Shown: positions 41,206 through 50,924 of the stretch, piece after piece
Layout of the letters: the number at the start of each line of letters is the position of its first letter
Position numbering within the stretch: position 1 is the first letter of the stretch
DNA from: Streptomyces sp. NBC_01689
GTDB taxonomy: Bacteria; Actinomycetota; Actinomycetes; Streptomycetales; Streptomycetaceae
DNA length: 64,000 nt
Direction: 5' to 3'
Assembly: GCF_036250675.1 (NCBI RefSeq)
Contig: NZ_CP109592.1
Span: 5,022,001-5,086,000 of the forward strand
Made by a program: the position numbers and the translations under genes
The notes under the pieces: model-generated
The model's database searches: none
Told to the model about the DNA's origin: nothing
Seen by the model: only the letters and a program-made list of their open reading frames with translations

Positions 41206-42336
41206 TCAGCCGGACAGGCGCACCGGCATGATCAGGTACTTGTAGGCCTCGTCCGCCTCGGCGTCCACGGCGGGCTTGCCGCTCAGCAGCGCGGGCTTCG
41301 TGGAGGTCGTGAACGACAGCTGCGCGACCGGGGAGTCGATGGCGCTCAGGCCGTCGAGCAGGAAGGTCGGGTTGAAGGCGATCGAGACGTCGTCGCCCTC
41401 CAGCTGCGCGTCGACCCTCTCCACAGCCTGTGCGTCGTCGCTGGAGCCGGCCTCCAGGATCAGCACGCCCTGCTCGAAGCTCAGCCGCACCGGGGTGTTG
41501 CGCTCGGCGACCAGGGCCACGCGCTTGACGGCCTCCACGAAGGGGGCGGTCTCGATCACGGCGATCGAGTTGAACTCCGTCGGGAACAGCGAGCGGTACT
41601 TCGGGAGGTCGCCCTCCAGCAGCCGGGTCGTGGTACGGCGGCCGGCGCCCTCGAAGCCGATGAGCCCCTCGCCCGCGCCGGAGCCGGACAGGGCCAGGAT
41701 CACGCTGTCGCCGCTCGTGAGGGCCTTGGCGGTGTCCAGGAGCGTCTTGGCGGGCACCAGGGCGACCGCGGACGCCTCCGGGTTCTCCGGCTTCCACAGG
41801 AACTCGCGGACCGCGAAGCGGTAGCGGTCGGTCGAGGCCAGCGTGACCGTGTCGCCCTCGATCTCGATGCGCACACCGGTGAGGACGGGCAGCGTGTCGT
41901 CGCGTCCGGCGGCGATGGCCACCTGGGCGGCGGCCGAGGCGAAGACCTCGCCCGGGACGGTGCCGGTCGCCGACGGCATCTGCGGCAGGGCCGGGTACTC
42001 CTCCACAGGCAGGGTGTGGAGGGTGAACCGGGAGGAGCCGCAGACCACGGTCGCCCGTACACCGTCTGTGGAGATCTCCACCGGGCGGTTGGGGAGGGCG
42101 CGGCAGATGTCCGCGAGCAGGCGGCCGGAGACCAGGACCGTGCCCTCTTCCTCGATCTCCGCGTCCACGGAGACCCGCGCCGAGACCTCGTAGTCGAAGC
42201 TGGAGAGGCTCAGGGCACCCTCCTCGGCCTTCAGAAGGAGGCCGGCGAGCACAGGCGCCGGTGGACGGGCCGGGAGGCTGCGAGCCGCCCAGGCCACTGC
42301 CTCCGCGAGTACGTCGCGTTCCACCCGGATCTTCAC
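41206..42336 (-). CDS. dnaN: DNA polymerase III beta subunit (sliding clamp)
   Basis: A 376-residue clamp, the normal length. It begins MKIRVERDVLAEAVAWAARS and ends with the hydrophobic-pocket strand YLIMPVRLSG. Three repeated clamp domains are visible by their LPVEEYPALP and FPTEFNSIAVI strands. The GTG has GGAGG at 9 nt; an upstream frame to 42447 has none. It lies on the dnaA-distal side of oriC. Confidence 0.98.
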   Translation of the reverse strand: MKIRVERDVLAEAVAWAARSLPARPPAPVLAGLLLKAEEGALSLSSFDYEVSARVSVDAEIEEEGTVLVSGRLLADICRALPNRPVEISTDGVRATVVCGSSRFTLHTLPVEEYPALPQMPSATGTVPGEVFASAAAQVAIAAGRDDTLPVLTGVRIEIEGDTVTLASTDRYRFAVREFLWKPENPEASAVALVPAKTLLDTAKALTSGDSVILALSGSGAGEGLIGFEGAGRRTTTRLLEGDLPKYRSLFPTEFNSIAVIETAPFVEAVKRVALVAERNTPVRLSFEQGVLILEAGSSDDAQAVERVDAQLEGDDVSIAFNPTFLLDGLSAIDSPVAQLSFTTSTKPALLSGKPAVDAEADEAYKYLIMPVRLSG

Positions 42337-42579
42337 CGTTGCCGCCTCCGTCTGTTGCCGGCGCTCTCGCCCTGCTGGCCTTCGTCGTCTGACTCGGTGT
42401 CTTCGGACCCTGTGAGGGGAAGGACACCGGGGAACAGTCTGACGCACCGCACTGACAGTCGGTGCCCCTCGGGGTCAAGTCGTACCGGGCGGCAGTCGGG
42501 GCTCCGGGAGCGAGTTGTGCACAGCCCCCGCTTCGAAACGATTCCCAGGCTCTCTCTAGTTGGTCTTAGTAGTAGGGCC

Positions 42580-43061
42580 TGTGGATACCGTGGATAACCC
42601 TGTTTTCGCAGGTCAGACCGGATTTTTTGTCCACCGTGCCTGTGGGCGGAGGCGGTGGAAAACCGGGGGCGTCTGTGGACGGCGAAAAGTTCTGCACACT
42701 CGATGCACAGCCTCGGGCCACTTCTCCCCAGCGCCGTCCCCAGCTTTACCCCGGTTCCCCACAGCCCAACCCGGCACCTTGGTGTGACGCCTTTCACTCG
42801 ACACGGTGAGGGAGCGCGTCTCGTTGCCGAACAGTGGACAGGGGTGTGGAGAAGCTGGGGTTCACTGGGGAAAACGGGCGCCGACCTGTGGGTTGTCGGT
42901 GGACAACTGCCTGCACACCCTGTGGATCATTTCCTTGTCCACAGTCTGTGGAAAGCCTTCGTCCACGAATCCACAGGCAGTTGACCTGGCTCGATGGTCC
43001 TACGGCCGCACGCCCTGTGGACACGATCGGGACAACTTCGCGGTCCCCAGGGTGTGGACGC
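42580..43061. promoter_or_regulatory. oriC: Chromosomal origin of replication oriC
   Basis: The 1.19-kb gap between dnaN and dnaA is packed with DnaA boxes near the Streptomyces consensus TTGTCCACA. A perfect copy is at 42935-42943. Copies with one mismatch are at 42627, 42845, 42898 and 43016. Copies with two mismatches are at 42580, 42589, 42674, 42755, 42833, 42921, 42947, 42959 and 43053. Orientation is mixed. A T-run at 42623-42628 adjoins one box. Boundaries given are the outer boxes counted. Confidence 0.93.
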
Positions 43062-43099
43062 CAGAAAGTCACCGAATCTGTGGAGGGTGGCCGTAACCC

Positions 43100-43469
43100 T
43101 GCTTGTATTCGAACAGACGGTGCCGAGTACATGACCTTCGCGCGGCGCCGCACGGCCGCCGGACGCGGGGGCGGAGGGCTCCGGAGCGCGTCAGGGAGCG
43201 CCGGAACGGTCCTCATGGGCACGCGCGGACGGTGCTTCCAGGGGCCTGGGCGAAGCGGAGCACGGGTGGGGAGCCGTCGGCGGGGCGTCCGGGCGGGGTC
43301 GGTCGGACGGCGGGGCAGGAGGAGCAGGGGAGGCAGGGGAAGCCGAGGGGCCGAGGCGCGCTGAGCGGCGATGAGGGGCGCTGAGGGCGGTGCCGCGTGG
43401 GCCGGCCGATGAGGATGCCGCGGAGGGGGACGACGCACGGAGCGGGACGAAGGGGGACGGGAAACAGAG
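43100..43469. other. dnaA-proximal gap, no gene
   Basis: A G-rich region between oriC and the dnaA terminator. It has no further DnaA boxes and no coding frame with support. Confidence 0.5.
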
Positions 43470-43499
43470 GGCGCCCGCGGGAACCTGTCCCGGGGCGCC
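43470..43499 (-). terminator. dnaA terminator hairpin
   Basis: GGCGCCC and CGGGA (43470-43482, one bulged G) pair with TCCCG and GGGCGCC (43488-43499) around a 5-nt loop. There is no U tract. Confidence 0.65.
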
Positions 43500-43527
43500 G
43501 TGGGCGGGCGGCGTACCGCCGCGTCCG

Positions 43528-45570
43528 TCAGCCGTTCTTGATGCGGTTGGTGAGCTCGGTGACCTGGTTGTAGATCGAGCGGCGCTCGGCCATCAGCGCG
43601 CGGATCTTGCGGTCGGCGTGCATGACGGTCGTGTGGTCGCGGCCGCCGAACTGCGCACCGATCTTCGGCAGCGACAGATCCGTCAGCTCGCGGCACAGGT
43701 ACATGGCGATCTGGCGCGCCGTCACCAGGACGCGGCTGCGCGAGGACCCGCACAGGTCGTCCACCGTGAGCCCGAAGTAGTCGGCGGTCGCCGCCATGAT
43801 CGCGGTCGCGGTGATCTCCGGGGCCGAGTCCTCGCCGCCCGGGATGAGGTCCTTCAGGACGATCTCCGTCAGACCGAGGTCCACGGGCTGCCGGTTGAGC
43901 GACGCGAACGCCGTCACCCGGATCAGCGCGCCCTCCAGTTCGCGGATGTTGCGCGAGATCCGCGAGGCGATGAACTCCAGGACCTCCGGCGGGGCGTTGA
44001 GCTGCTCCTGCACCGCCTTCTTGCGGAGGATCGCGATCCGGGTCTCCAGCTCGGGCGGCTGGACGTCCGTGATCAGGCCCCACTCGAAACGGTTGCGCAG
44101 CCGGTCCTCCAGCGTCACCAGCTGCTTGGGCGGCCGGTCGCTGGAGAGCACGATCTGCTTGTTCGCGTTGTGGAGGGTGTTGAAGGTGTGGAAGAACTCC
44201 TCCTGCGTCGACTCCTTGTCCGCGAGGAACTGGATGTCGTCGACCAGCAGGATGTCCATCTCGCGGTAGCGCTTGCGGAAGCTGTCGCCCTTGCCGTCGC
44301 GGATGGAGTTGATGAACTCGTTGGTGAACTCCTCGGAACTCACGTACCGCACCCGGGTGCCCGGGTAGAGGCTGCGGGCGTAGTGCCCGATCGCGTGCAG
44401 CAGGTGCGTCTTGCCGAGGCCCGACTCCCCGTAGATGAAGAGGGGGTTGTACGCCTTCGCCGGCGCCTCGGCGACGGCGACCGCGGCGGCGTGCGCGAAG
44501 CGGTTCGAGGCGCCGATCACGAAGGTGTCGAAGAGGTACTTCGGGTTGAGGCGCGCGGTGGGCTCACCCGGGCCGGAGGCCGGCGCGGGCTTGGCGGCCA
44601 GGGGGCCGGGGGCGCCGCTGGAACTCGGCAGCGCGGGGCCGCCGCGGTGCAGCGGGCCGCCGCCCGAGGACGGGTCCTGGAGGTCGCGGCGGTCGGGACG
44701 CTGGTCGTAGTCGGAGCGCGGCTGGTCGTAGTCCTGGCGCTGCTGCTCGTAGGGCGGGCGCTCCATCGACTGCGGTCGGTAGTCCTGCGACGGCGAGGCG
44801 TACGGGTCGCGCTCGGGGAAACCGAGGCGCTGCTGCTGCCAGCCGTAGTCGTCCTGCCCGTGCCGGGGCCAGGCGCCGGGTTCCGGACGCTGGTAGTCCG
44901 GGTACGCGGGGCGGGCGGTCGGCAGCTGGTCGCCGGGAGCGCCGGGAAGCTGGTCGCCGCGGCCTCCTCGGTGATCGCCCCGGTGGTCGCCGCGGTGGTC
45001 CTCACGGCGGTCGTCACGCCGCTCTTCCCGCCGGTCGTCGGCGCGGTGGCGTCCGTATCCCTCGTAACCGTCGCGGCGCGGGGGCTCGTACACGGTGCGG
45101 TCCTCGCGGCGCGGCTCGTAGCCGTTGTGGTCGTCACGGCCCTGGGTGTCGTAGCCCGAGCGCTCGTCGCGGGCCTGACCGCCGAAGGAATTGCGGTCCT
45201 CGCCGCCCTGGCCGTCGTATGTGTCACGGCCCTGGCCCTGCGAGGCCTCGGGCTCCTCGTACCGGGGCGGGACGGGAGGCGGCGGGGGCTCGCCGGCCGA
45301 GTCGTCGACGGTGATCGCGATACGGATCGGCCGCCCGCACTCGCGGCTCAGCGTCTCGCTGACGATCGGCGCGAGGCGTCCTTCCAGGACGCCCTTCGCG
45401 AACTCGTTCGGAACGGCGAGCAGCGCCGTGTCCGCGACCAGGGCCAGGGGCTGGCACCGCTTGATCCAGTGCTCGTCCTTCACCTCGACACCCTGACCGC
45501 GGCCCTCACCGAGGAGTTGTTCGAGTACTCGTGGCCACACTGCGGCAAGATCGGCAGGTACGTCAGCCAC
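43528..45570 (-). CDS. dnaA: Chromosomal replication initiator DnaA
   Basis: The 680-residue initiator that binds DnaA boxes and melts oriC. Domain I (about 1-90) starts [20 protein letters not shown]. Domain II (about 90-330) is very long and disordered, full of Asp, Arg, Gly, Tyr and Gln, with repeats such as [12 protein letters not shown]. Domain III has Walker [10 protein letters not shown] and Walker [14 protein letters not shown]. Domain IV carries the DNA-binding signature [15 protein letters not shown]. The GTG start matches the Streptomyces norm. Two DnaA boxes upstream suggest autoregulation. Confidence 0.98.
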   Translation of the reverse strand: MADVPADLAAVWPRVLEQLLGEGRGQGVEVKDEHWIKRCQPLALVADTALLAVPNEFAKGVLEGRLAPIVSETLSRECGRPIRIAITVDDSAGEPPPPPVPPRYEEPEASQGQGRDTYDGQGGEDRNSFGGQARDERSGYDTQGRDDHNGYEPRREDRTVYEPPRRDGYEGYGRHRADDRREERRDDRREDHRGDHRGDHRGGRGDQLPGAPGDQLPTARPAYPDYQRPEPGAWPRHGQDDYGWQQQRLGFPERDPYASPSQDYRPQSMERPPYEQQRQDYDQPRSDYDQRPDRRDLQDPSSGGGPLHRGGPALPSSSGAPGPLAAKPAPASGPGEPTARLNPKYLFDTFVIGASNRFAHAAAVAVAEAPAKAYNPLFIYGESGLGKTHLLHAIGHYARSLYPGTRVRYVSSEEFTNEFINSIRDGKGDSFRKRYREMDILLVDDIQFLADKESTQEEFFHTFNTLHNANKQIVLSSDRPPKQLVTLEDRLRNRFEWGLITDVQPPELETRIAILRKKAVQEQLNAPPEVLEFIASRISRNIRELEGALIRVTAFASLNRQPVDLGLTEIVLKDLIPGGEDSAPEITATAIMAATADYFGLTVDDLCGSSRSRVLVTARQIAMYLCRELTDLSLPKIGAQFGGRDHTTVMHADRKIRALMAERRSIYNQVTELTNRIKNG

Positions 45571-45965
45571 AGGGCACGCTCTCTCACGGGTCCCACGAAC
45601 GTGTGGTTCTGGGAACAGGTTGGGAAGTCAGTCGGGTGGGACGGGGAACAAAACCGCTGGGGCGGGGGGAAGGGAACGAATCGGAGTTCAGCCACGGTAG
45701 TCAGGGCGACCGCTGTGGTTCAAGTTGTTGTCCCCAGCCTGTGGACAGTGTCTCTCGCCAGGTGCTGGTTTGACCGAATGGCGGAGCCGCGCGTACCGTA
45801 ACCAGGTCGAGTTGTCGATGGCTGCTGCCGCCTGCCTCCGATGGGCACAGATCGCGAAAAGTGATCGGGAAGCGGTGCACTCGGGCGTAATGCGAGCTAC
45901 TCGTGGGCGCACGGTGACAGCCAGGACGGCACCCCGCCACCACCGATTCTTTCTGGAGCCCCCGA
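45571..45965. promoter_or_regulatory. dnaA-rpmH divergent region with two DnaA boxes
   Basis: TTGTCCCCA (45728-45736) and TGTGGACAG (45740-45748, opposite orientation) each differ from the consensus by one base. Paired boxes of this kind lie in the Streptomyces dnaA promoter and allow self-repression. Promoters for dnaA (left) and rpmH (right) must both be here; no gene is seen. Confidence 0.7.
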
Positions 45966-46103
45966 GTGAGCAAGCGCACCTTCCAGCCGAACAACCGTCG
46001 TCGCGCCAAGACCCACGGCTTCCGCCTGCGGATGCGCACCCGTGCCGGCCGCGCGATTCTCGCGAACCGCCGTGGCAAGGGTCGCGCGAGCCTGTCCGCC
46101 TGA
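45966..46103 (+). CDS. rpmH: 50S ribosomal protein L34
   Basis: A 45-residue, strongly basic ribosomal protein: [20 protein letters not shown] and then [19 protein letters not shown]. The GTG has GGAG upstream. It is the first gene of the rightward rpmH-rnpA-yidD-yidC-khpB operon. Confidence 0.98.
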   Translation: MSKRTFQPNNRRRAKTHGFRLRMRTRAGRAILANRRGKGRASLSA

Positions 46104-46121
46104 TCATTTACAGGTCATGAC

Positions 46122-46493
46122 GTGCTGCCTTCCGAGCATCGGCTGAGGCGGCGCGAGGACTTCGCGACCGCGGTACGCCGAGGACGCCGGGCCGGACGCC
46201 CGCTCCTCGTCGTCCACCTTCGTAGCGGTGCAACGGACCCGCACGCGCCTGGGGAGAGCGCTCCCCCGACGCGTGCGGGTTTCGTCGTGAGCAAAGCCGT
46301 GGGTGGAGCCGTCATACGCAACGTGGTGAAGCGCAGACTCCGCCATCTCATGCGTGACCGGATCGGCCTGCTGGCCCCCGGTAGCCTGGTAGTCGTACGA
46401 GCGTTGCCCGGTGCGGGCGACGCCGACCATGAACAGCTGGCCCAAGACCTGGATGCCGCTCTTCAGCGGCTGCTGGGAGGGGGCGCGCGATGA
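46122..46493 (+). CDS. rnpA: Ribonuclease P protein component
   Basis: The 123-residue protein cofactor of the tRNA 5'-processing ribozyme. The signature [18 protein letters not shown] is complete and the N-terminus [13 protein letters not shown] is typical. The GTG lies 18 nt after rpmH; the stop overlaps the yidD ATG. Confidence 0.97.
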   Translation: MLPSEHRLRRREDFATAVRRGRRAGRPLLVVHLRSGATDPHAPGESAPPTRAGFVVSKAVGGAVIRNVVKRRLRHLMRDRIGLLAPGSLVVVRALPGAGDADHEQLAQDLDAALQRLLGGGAR

Positions 46494-46843
46494 AGTACCC
46501 GCTGCTGGCTCTCATAAAGCTGTACCAGTGGACGATCAGCCCGCTGCTCGGGCCGGTGTGCAAGTACTACCCGTCGTGCTCCCACTACGGCTACCAGGCC
46601 ATCGACCGGCACGGTGCGATCAAGGGAACGGCACTCACCGCCTGGCGCATCCTCCGGTGCAATCCGTGGTCACCGGGCGGCGTGGACCATGTCCCGCCGC
46701 GCAAGCGTCCGCGGTGGCACGAGATGGTGCGCAACGCCTGGCGCGCACGCAAGGGCGGGACCTCCGCCGCCGAACCGGCCACCGGGGAGACCACTGCCCC
46801 GGGCCCGGCCGCCGAGACCCCGTCCCATGCTCAAGGAGCCTGA
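46490..46843 (+). CDS. yidD: Membrane protein insertion efficiency factor YidD
   Basis: A 117-residue protein: an amphipathic N-terminal helix, the conserved core [19 protein letters not shown] (residues 24-42) and [16 protein letters not shown] Streptomyces-type Ala/Pro tail follows. It aids YidC-dependent insertion. ATGA overlap with rnpA. Confidence 0.96.
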   Translation: MKYPLLALIKLYQWTISPLLGPVCKYYPSCSHYGYQAIDRHGAIKGTALTAWRILRCNPWSPGGVDHVPPRKRPRWHEMVRNAWRARKGGTSAAEPATGETTAPGPAAETPSHAQGA

Positions 46844-46846
46844 TTA

Positions 46847-48142
46847 GTGGACACGATTGCCGGTTTTTTCAGCTTCATCACGACACCCGTTTCCTGGGTC
46901 ATCGTCCAGTTCCACGCCGTGTACGGGAAGATCTTCGGTCCTGATACGGGCTGGGCCTGGGGCCTGTCGATCGTGTCCCTGGTGATCCTGATCCGTATCT
47001 GCCTGATCCCGCTCTTCGTGAAGCAGATCAAGGCCACTCGGGCCATGCAGACCCTGCAGCCCGAGATGAAGAAGATCCAGGAGCGCTACAAGAACGACAA
47101 GCAGCGCCAGTCCGAAGAGATGATGAAGCTGTACAAAGAGTCGGGTACCAACCCGCTCTCCTCGTGCCTTCCCATCCTGGCGCAGTCGCCGTTCTTCTTC
47201 GCCCTGTACCACGTGCTCAACGGCATCGCGACGGGCAAGACGATCGGCGTCATCGACGATCAGCTGCTCGCCAGCGCCCGTAAGGCGCACATCTTCGGCG
47301 CTCCGCTCGCCTCCAAGTTCACGGACAGCGCCGACAAGGTCGGCCAGCTCAGCGCGCAGATCACGGATGTCCGCGTCGTCACCGCGATCATGATCGTGCT
47401 GATGTCGGGATCGCAGTTCTACACCCAGCGTCAGCTGATGACGAAGAACGTCGACACCACGGTGAAGACGCCCTTCATGCAGCAGCAGAAGATGCTGATG
47501 TACGTCTTCCCGGTCATGTTCGCCGTCTTCGGCATCAACTTCCCGGTCGGTGTCCTCGTGTACTGGCTCACCACCAACGTGTGGACCATGGGTCAGCAGA
47601 TGTACGTCATCCGCAACAACCCGACCCCGGGCAGCAAGGCCCAGGCCGCCTACCTGGAGCGCCTGCAGAAACACGTCACGCACCACGGCAAGGCCCGCAA
47701 CCGGCGCGAGAAGACGATCATCAAGACGATCGTCGGCAAGGGCCGCGACCGCAACGAGTTCGAGCGCAGGTTCATCAACGGCCTGACCAAGGCGGGCCTC
47801 GTCGCCCAGCCCGACGGCGTCGTGGTGAAGGGCGACAGCACGACGGTCGTCGAGACCGAGGACGGCACCACGGTCACCACCGGCGGTGCTCCCAAGCGTC
47901 AGCAGCCGAAGCGCCAGTCCAAGTCGCAGCGCCAGTCGGGAGCGGCGGCCGGTACGGCCAGGACGGCGGCGGACGAGTCCGAGCCGAAGACCTCGCTGAC
48001 CAAGTCCGACCAGCCGCAGGACGCCAAGGCCACCCCCAAGCCGGCGGGCGGCGGCAGCAAGCCGGGCAACGGAACCCGCAGCAAAGCCCAGTCCGGACAG
48101 CGCAAGGGTCCGCAGCGGCCCAAGTCCCCGTCCAAGAAGTAA
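46847..48142 (+). CDS. yidC: Membrane protein insertase YidC
   Basis: A 431-residue insertase of the Oxa1 family with five membrane helices (about 10-30, 35-55, 110-130, 180-200 and 220-245). A positively charged, disordered tail rich in Lys, Gln, Ser and Thr (about 270-431) may contact the ribosome. The GTG at 46847 is 3 nt after the yidD stop. It lacks the large periplasmic domain of proteobacterial YidC, as usual for Gram-positives. Confidence 0.96.
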   Translation: MDTIAGFFSFITTPVSWVIVQFHAVYGKIFGPDTGWAWGLSIVSLVILIRICLIPLFVKQIKATRAMQTLQPEMKKIQERYKNDKQRQSEEMMKLYKESGTNPLSSCLPILAQSPFFFALYHVLNGIATGKTIGVIDDQLLASARKAHIFGAPLASKFTDSADKVGQLSAQITDVRVVTAIMIVLMSGSQFYTQRQLMTKNVDTTVKTPFMQQQKMLMYVFPVMFAVFGINFPVGVLVYWLTTNVWTMGQQMYVIRNNPTPGSKAQAAYLERLQKHVTHHGKARNRREKTIIKTIVGKGRDRNEFERRFINGLTKAGLVAQPDGVVVKGDSTTVVETEDGTTVTTGGAPKRQQPKRQSKSQRQSGAAAGTARTAADESEPKTSLTKSDQPQDAKATPKPAGGGSKPGNGTRSKAQSGQRKGPQRPKSPSKK

Positions 48143-48157
48143 GAAGGAGTCCATCCC

Positions 48158-48667
48158 GTGACGGAAGGCACCACCTCCGCCGCCACCGAGGGCGACACCC
48201 TGACCCGCCTGGAGCAGGAAGGCGAGATCGCGGCGGACTACCTCGAGGGTCTGCTGGACATCGCCGACCTCGACGGCGACATCGACATGGACGTCGAGGC
48301 GGACCGCGCCGCTGTCTCGATCATCAGCGACGTCGCCGGCCGCGATCTGCAGAAGCTCGTCGGCCGTGACGGCGAGGTGCTCGAGGCCCTCCAGGAGCTC
48401 ACGCGCCTGGCCGTGCACCGGGAGACCGGGGACCGCAGCCGGCTGATGCTGGACATCGCGGGCTACCGGGCCAAGAAGCGCGAGGAGCTCTCCGAGCTCG
48501 GCGCCAAGGCCGCGGCCGAGGTCAAGAGCTCCGGCGAGCCCGTGAAGATGAAGCCTATGACGCCTTTCGAGCGCAAGGTGGTCCACGACGCGGTGAAGGC
48601 CGCGGGTCTGCGCAGCGAGTCCGAGGGCGAGGAGCCGGAGCGCTTCGTCGTCGTGCTCCCCGCCTGA
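48158..48667 (+). CDS. khpB: KhpB/Jag-like RNA-binding protein (KH-R3H)
   Basis: A 169-residue RNA-binding protein with a KH domain (about 30-95, GRDLQKLVGRDGEVLEALQE) and an R3H domain (about 100-168, MKPMTPFERKVVHDAV). The Jag-N domain of firmicute homologues is absent. AAGGAG lies before the GTG. It closes the operon. Confidence 0.93.
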   Translation: MTEGTTSAATEGDTLTRLEQEGEIAADYLEGLLDIADLDGDIDMDVEADRAAVSIISDVAGRDLQKLVGRDGEVLEALQELTRLAVHRETGDRSRLMLDIAGYRAKKREELSELGAKAAAEVKSSGEPVKMKPMTPFERKVVHDAVKAAGLRSESEGEEPERFVVVLPA

Positions 48668-48684
48668 TCGACAGGTATGTTCCC

Positions 48685-48720
48685 CGGCCCCGTCTGTTGA
48701 GCAGGCGGGGCCGAACTTTG
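48685..48720 (+). terminator. Terminator of the rpmH-khpB operon
   Basis: CGGCCCCGTCTG (48685-48696) pairs with CAGGCGGGGCCG (48702-48713, one G:U), followed by AACTTTG. Confidence 0.75.
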
Positions 48721-48784
48721 TCAGCCCGATGGTTCTGGTGATCAGCGCTCAAGGCGCTTATGCGGTACGGAAGGACGGTCCCCC

Positions 48785-49501
48785 GTGACGGAGGCAGCGG
48801 AGCTTCCTCCCGCGCCCGAGCAGGCGCGTGAGGTATTCGGTGATCGCTTCGCGGACGCGGTCCGGTACGCGGAGCTCCTGGCGGAGGCCGGAGTGCAGCG
48901 GGGCCTGATCGGCCCGCGTGAAGTGCCCCGGCTGTGGGAGCGGCACCTGCTGAACTGCGCGGTGCTCTCCGAGGTCGTACCCGAGGGCGTGACGGTGTGC
49001 GATGTCGGCTCGGGCGCCGGACTGCCCGGCATTCCGCTGGCGCTCGTCCGTGAGGACATCAAGATCACGCTCCTTGAGCCGCTGCTGCGCCGGACGAACT
49101 TCCTCACCGAGGTCGTGGAGCTGCTCGGGCTCGACCATGTGACGGTCGTCCGTGGGCGGGCGGAGGAGGTCATGGGCAAGCTGCCTCCCGTACACGTCGT
49201 GACGGCGCGTGCCGTGGCACCCCTGGACCGCCTGGCCACCTGGGGGATTCCGCTGCTCCGCCCGTACGGGGAGATGCTCGCGCTCAAGGGCGACACCGCG
49301 GAAGAGGAGCTGAAGAGCGCCGCGACGGCACTCAGTAAGCTCGGAGCCGCGAAGACCTCTGTCCTCCACGTGGGTGAGGGAGTGGTCGATCCCCTCTCCA
49401 CCGTGGTGCGCGTCGAGGTCGGGGAGAGCCCGGGCGGTGTGCGCTTCGCGGCCAAACGGGCGAAGGCGGCGCGGACCGGGCGGACACGGCGCCGACGCTG
49501 A
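48785..49501 (+). CDS. rsmG: 16S rRNA (guanine527-N7)-methyltransferase RsmG
   Basis: A 238-residue SAM-dependent methyltransferase. Motif I is [16 protein letters not shown], with [12 protein letters not shown] and [13 protein letters not shown] following. The C-terminus is rich in Arg and Lys. The GTG starts 118 nt after khpB and behind a terminator, so it has its own promoter. The hairpin at 49522-49554 ends it. Confidence 0.96.
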   Translation: MTEAAELPPAPEQAREVFGDRFADAVRYAELLAEAGVQRGLIGPREVPRLWERHLLNCAVLSEVVPEGVTVCDVGSGAGLPGIPLALVREDIKITLLEPLLRRTNFLTEVVELLGLDHVTVVRGRAEEVMGKLPPVHVVTARAVAPLDRLATWGIPLLRPYGEMLALKGDTAEEELKSAATALSKLGAAKTSVLHVGEGVVDPLSTVVRVEVGESPGGVRFAAKRAKAARTGRTRRRR

Positions 49502-49521
49502 TCACGATGCTGGTCGGCCTG

Positions 49522-49554
49522 GACTCCCGGCTCCGTCATCCGGAGCTGGGAGTC
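49522..49554 (+). terminator. rsmG terminator
   Basis: GACTCCCGGCTCCG pairs with CGGAGCTGGGAGTC (one G:U) around a 5-nt loop. Confidence 0.7.
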
Positions 49555-49678
49555 TCTGTCACCGCGGTTGATCCGGCCTGAGCTGATCCGTCCTGACGAT
49601 CAGCCGTACTCCACACAAGCTGCCCCACCATGTCACTCGGAGTGTCGCGCCGTCGCGGCCGGTGCGTCCTTGCATCGT

Positions 49679-49692
49679 GTTTCACGTGAAAC
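49679..49692. promoter_or_regulatory. parS site upstream of parA
   Basis: GTTTCACGTGAAAC, a perfect palindrome and the Streptomyces ParB-binding consensus. It lies in the rsmG-parA gap. Confidence 0.93.
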
Positions 49693-49850
49693 GTCGCTCA
49701 CTGTTGCACGGCATCATCAGTCGGGGCCGGGCCGCGGCCGAACCCCGCGACCGGCAGCCTCTCGGTTCACTCCGAGAGGGTGGAGAGGTGTCCACAGAGG
49801 TGGATTTCTCCACAGAAGAACGGGCCTCGCTGGTTCACGACCCCGAAGGC

Positions 49851-50924
49851 ATGGGAGGCTCTGTTCATTGCGAGCCTGAAGTCGAGGAGAGTGAATCCTT
49901 GCGGTCCGACGCCAACATCGCGGGACCGATGACCGATCCGGTCCCCGGCCCCCGTACCGAATCGATGGGGGCGGATGTTTCACGTGAAACACCGCCTCCG
50001 ATGGACGACACTCCCATCGGTCGTGCTGCCCAATTGGCGGTGGAGGCGCTTGGCCGCGCCGGCGAGGGCCTGCCCCGGCCCGAGCAGACCCGCGTCATTG
50101 TGGTCGCCAACCAGAAGGGCGGGGTGGGCAAGACCACCACGACGGTCAATCTCGCCGCCTCGCTGGCCCTGCACGGCGGTCGGGTCCTCGTGATCGACCT
50201 CGACCCTCAGGGCAATGCCTCCACCGCGCTGGGTATCGATCACCACGCCGAGGTTCCCTCCATCTACGACGTGCTGATCGACAGCAGACCGCTCTCCGAG
50301 GTGGTTCAGCCGGTGCCGGATGTGGAGGGACTCTTCTGCGCGCCCGCCACGATCGATCTCGCCGGTGCGGAGATCGAGCTGGTCTCCCTGGTGGCACGTG
50401 AGAGCCGGCTGGAACGCGCGATCCAGGCCTATGAGCAGCCGCTGGACTACGTCCTCATCGACTGCCCGCCCTCACTCGGTCTCCTGACGGTCAACGCCCT
50501 GGTCGCGGGTGCAGAGGTCCTCATCCCGATCCAGTGCGAGTACTACGCGTTGGAAGGACTGGGGCAGCTCCTGCGCAACGTCGACCTGGTACGAGGGCAC
50601 CTCAACCCCAACCTTCATGTCTCGACGATCCTCCTCACCATGTACGACGGCCGGACCCGGCTGGCGTCGCAGGTCGCGGAAGAGGTGCGCAGTCACTTCG
50701 GTGAGGAGGTGCTGCGGACGAGCATTCCTCGCTCGGTCCGTATCTCCGAGGCCCCCAGTTACGGTCAGACGGTGCTGACCTACGATCCAGGGTCAAGCGG
50801 TGCTCTCTCGTACCTTGAGGCGGCACGAGAAATCGCCCTCCGAGGAGTTGGTGTGGCGTACGACCCGCAGAACGCCCACGTGGGCGGACAGAACAGTCAG
50901 AACCTTGTGGAGGGGATCCAGTGA
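49851..50924 (+). CDS. parA: Chromosome partitioning ATPase ParA
   Basis: A 357-residue ParA/Soj ATPase that moves ParB-bound origins to the hyphal tip. A disordered N-terminus (1-85) precedes the deviant Walker A KGGVGKTTTTVNLA, then LVIDLDPQGNAS and YVLIDCPPSLGLLT. The ATG at 49851 gives the length I recall for S. coelicolor ParA; a GTG at 49788 with GAGGG upstream is an alternative. A parS site lies inside the N-terminal coding part, where it encodes Val-Ser-Arg-Glu-Thr. The stop overlaps parB. Confidence 0.95.
   Translation: MGGSVHCEPEVEESESLRSDANIAGPMTDPVPGPRTESMGADVSRETPPPMDDTPIGRAAQLAVEALGRAGEGLPRPEQTRVIVVANQKGGVGKTTTTVNLAASLALHGGRVLVIDLDPQGNASTALGIDHHAEVPSIYDVLIDSRPLSEVVQPVPDVEGLFCAPATIDLAGAEIELVSLVARESRLERAIQAYEQPLDYVLIDCPPSLGLLTVNALVAGAEVLIPIQCEYYALEGLGQLLRNVDLVRGHLNPNLHVSTILLTMYDGRTRLASQVAEEVRSHFGEEVLRTSIPRSVRISEAPSYGQTVLTYDPGSSGALSYLEAAREIALRGVGVAYDPQNAHVGGQNSQNLVEGIQ
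49977..49990. promoter_or_regulatory. parS site inside parA
   Basis: GTTTCACGTGAAAC, perfect palindrome, within the parA coding region near codon 43. Confidence 0.93.

Noticed and set aside
43390..45801. 803-codon plus-strand frame opposite dnaA
   Set aside because: Shadow of dnaA, which carries all AAA+ and DNA-binding motifs.
49368..49378. CCACGTGGG in rsmG as a parS site
   Set aside because: Only the CACGTG core matches; the GTTT/AAAC arms are missing.
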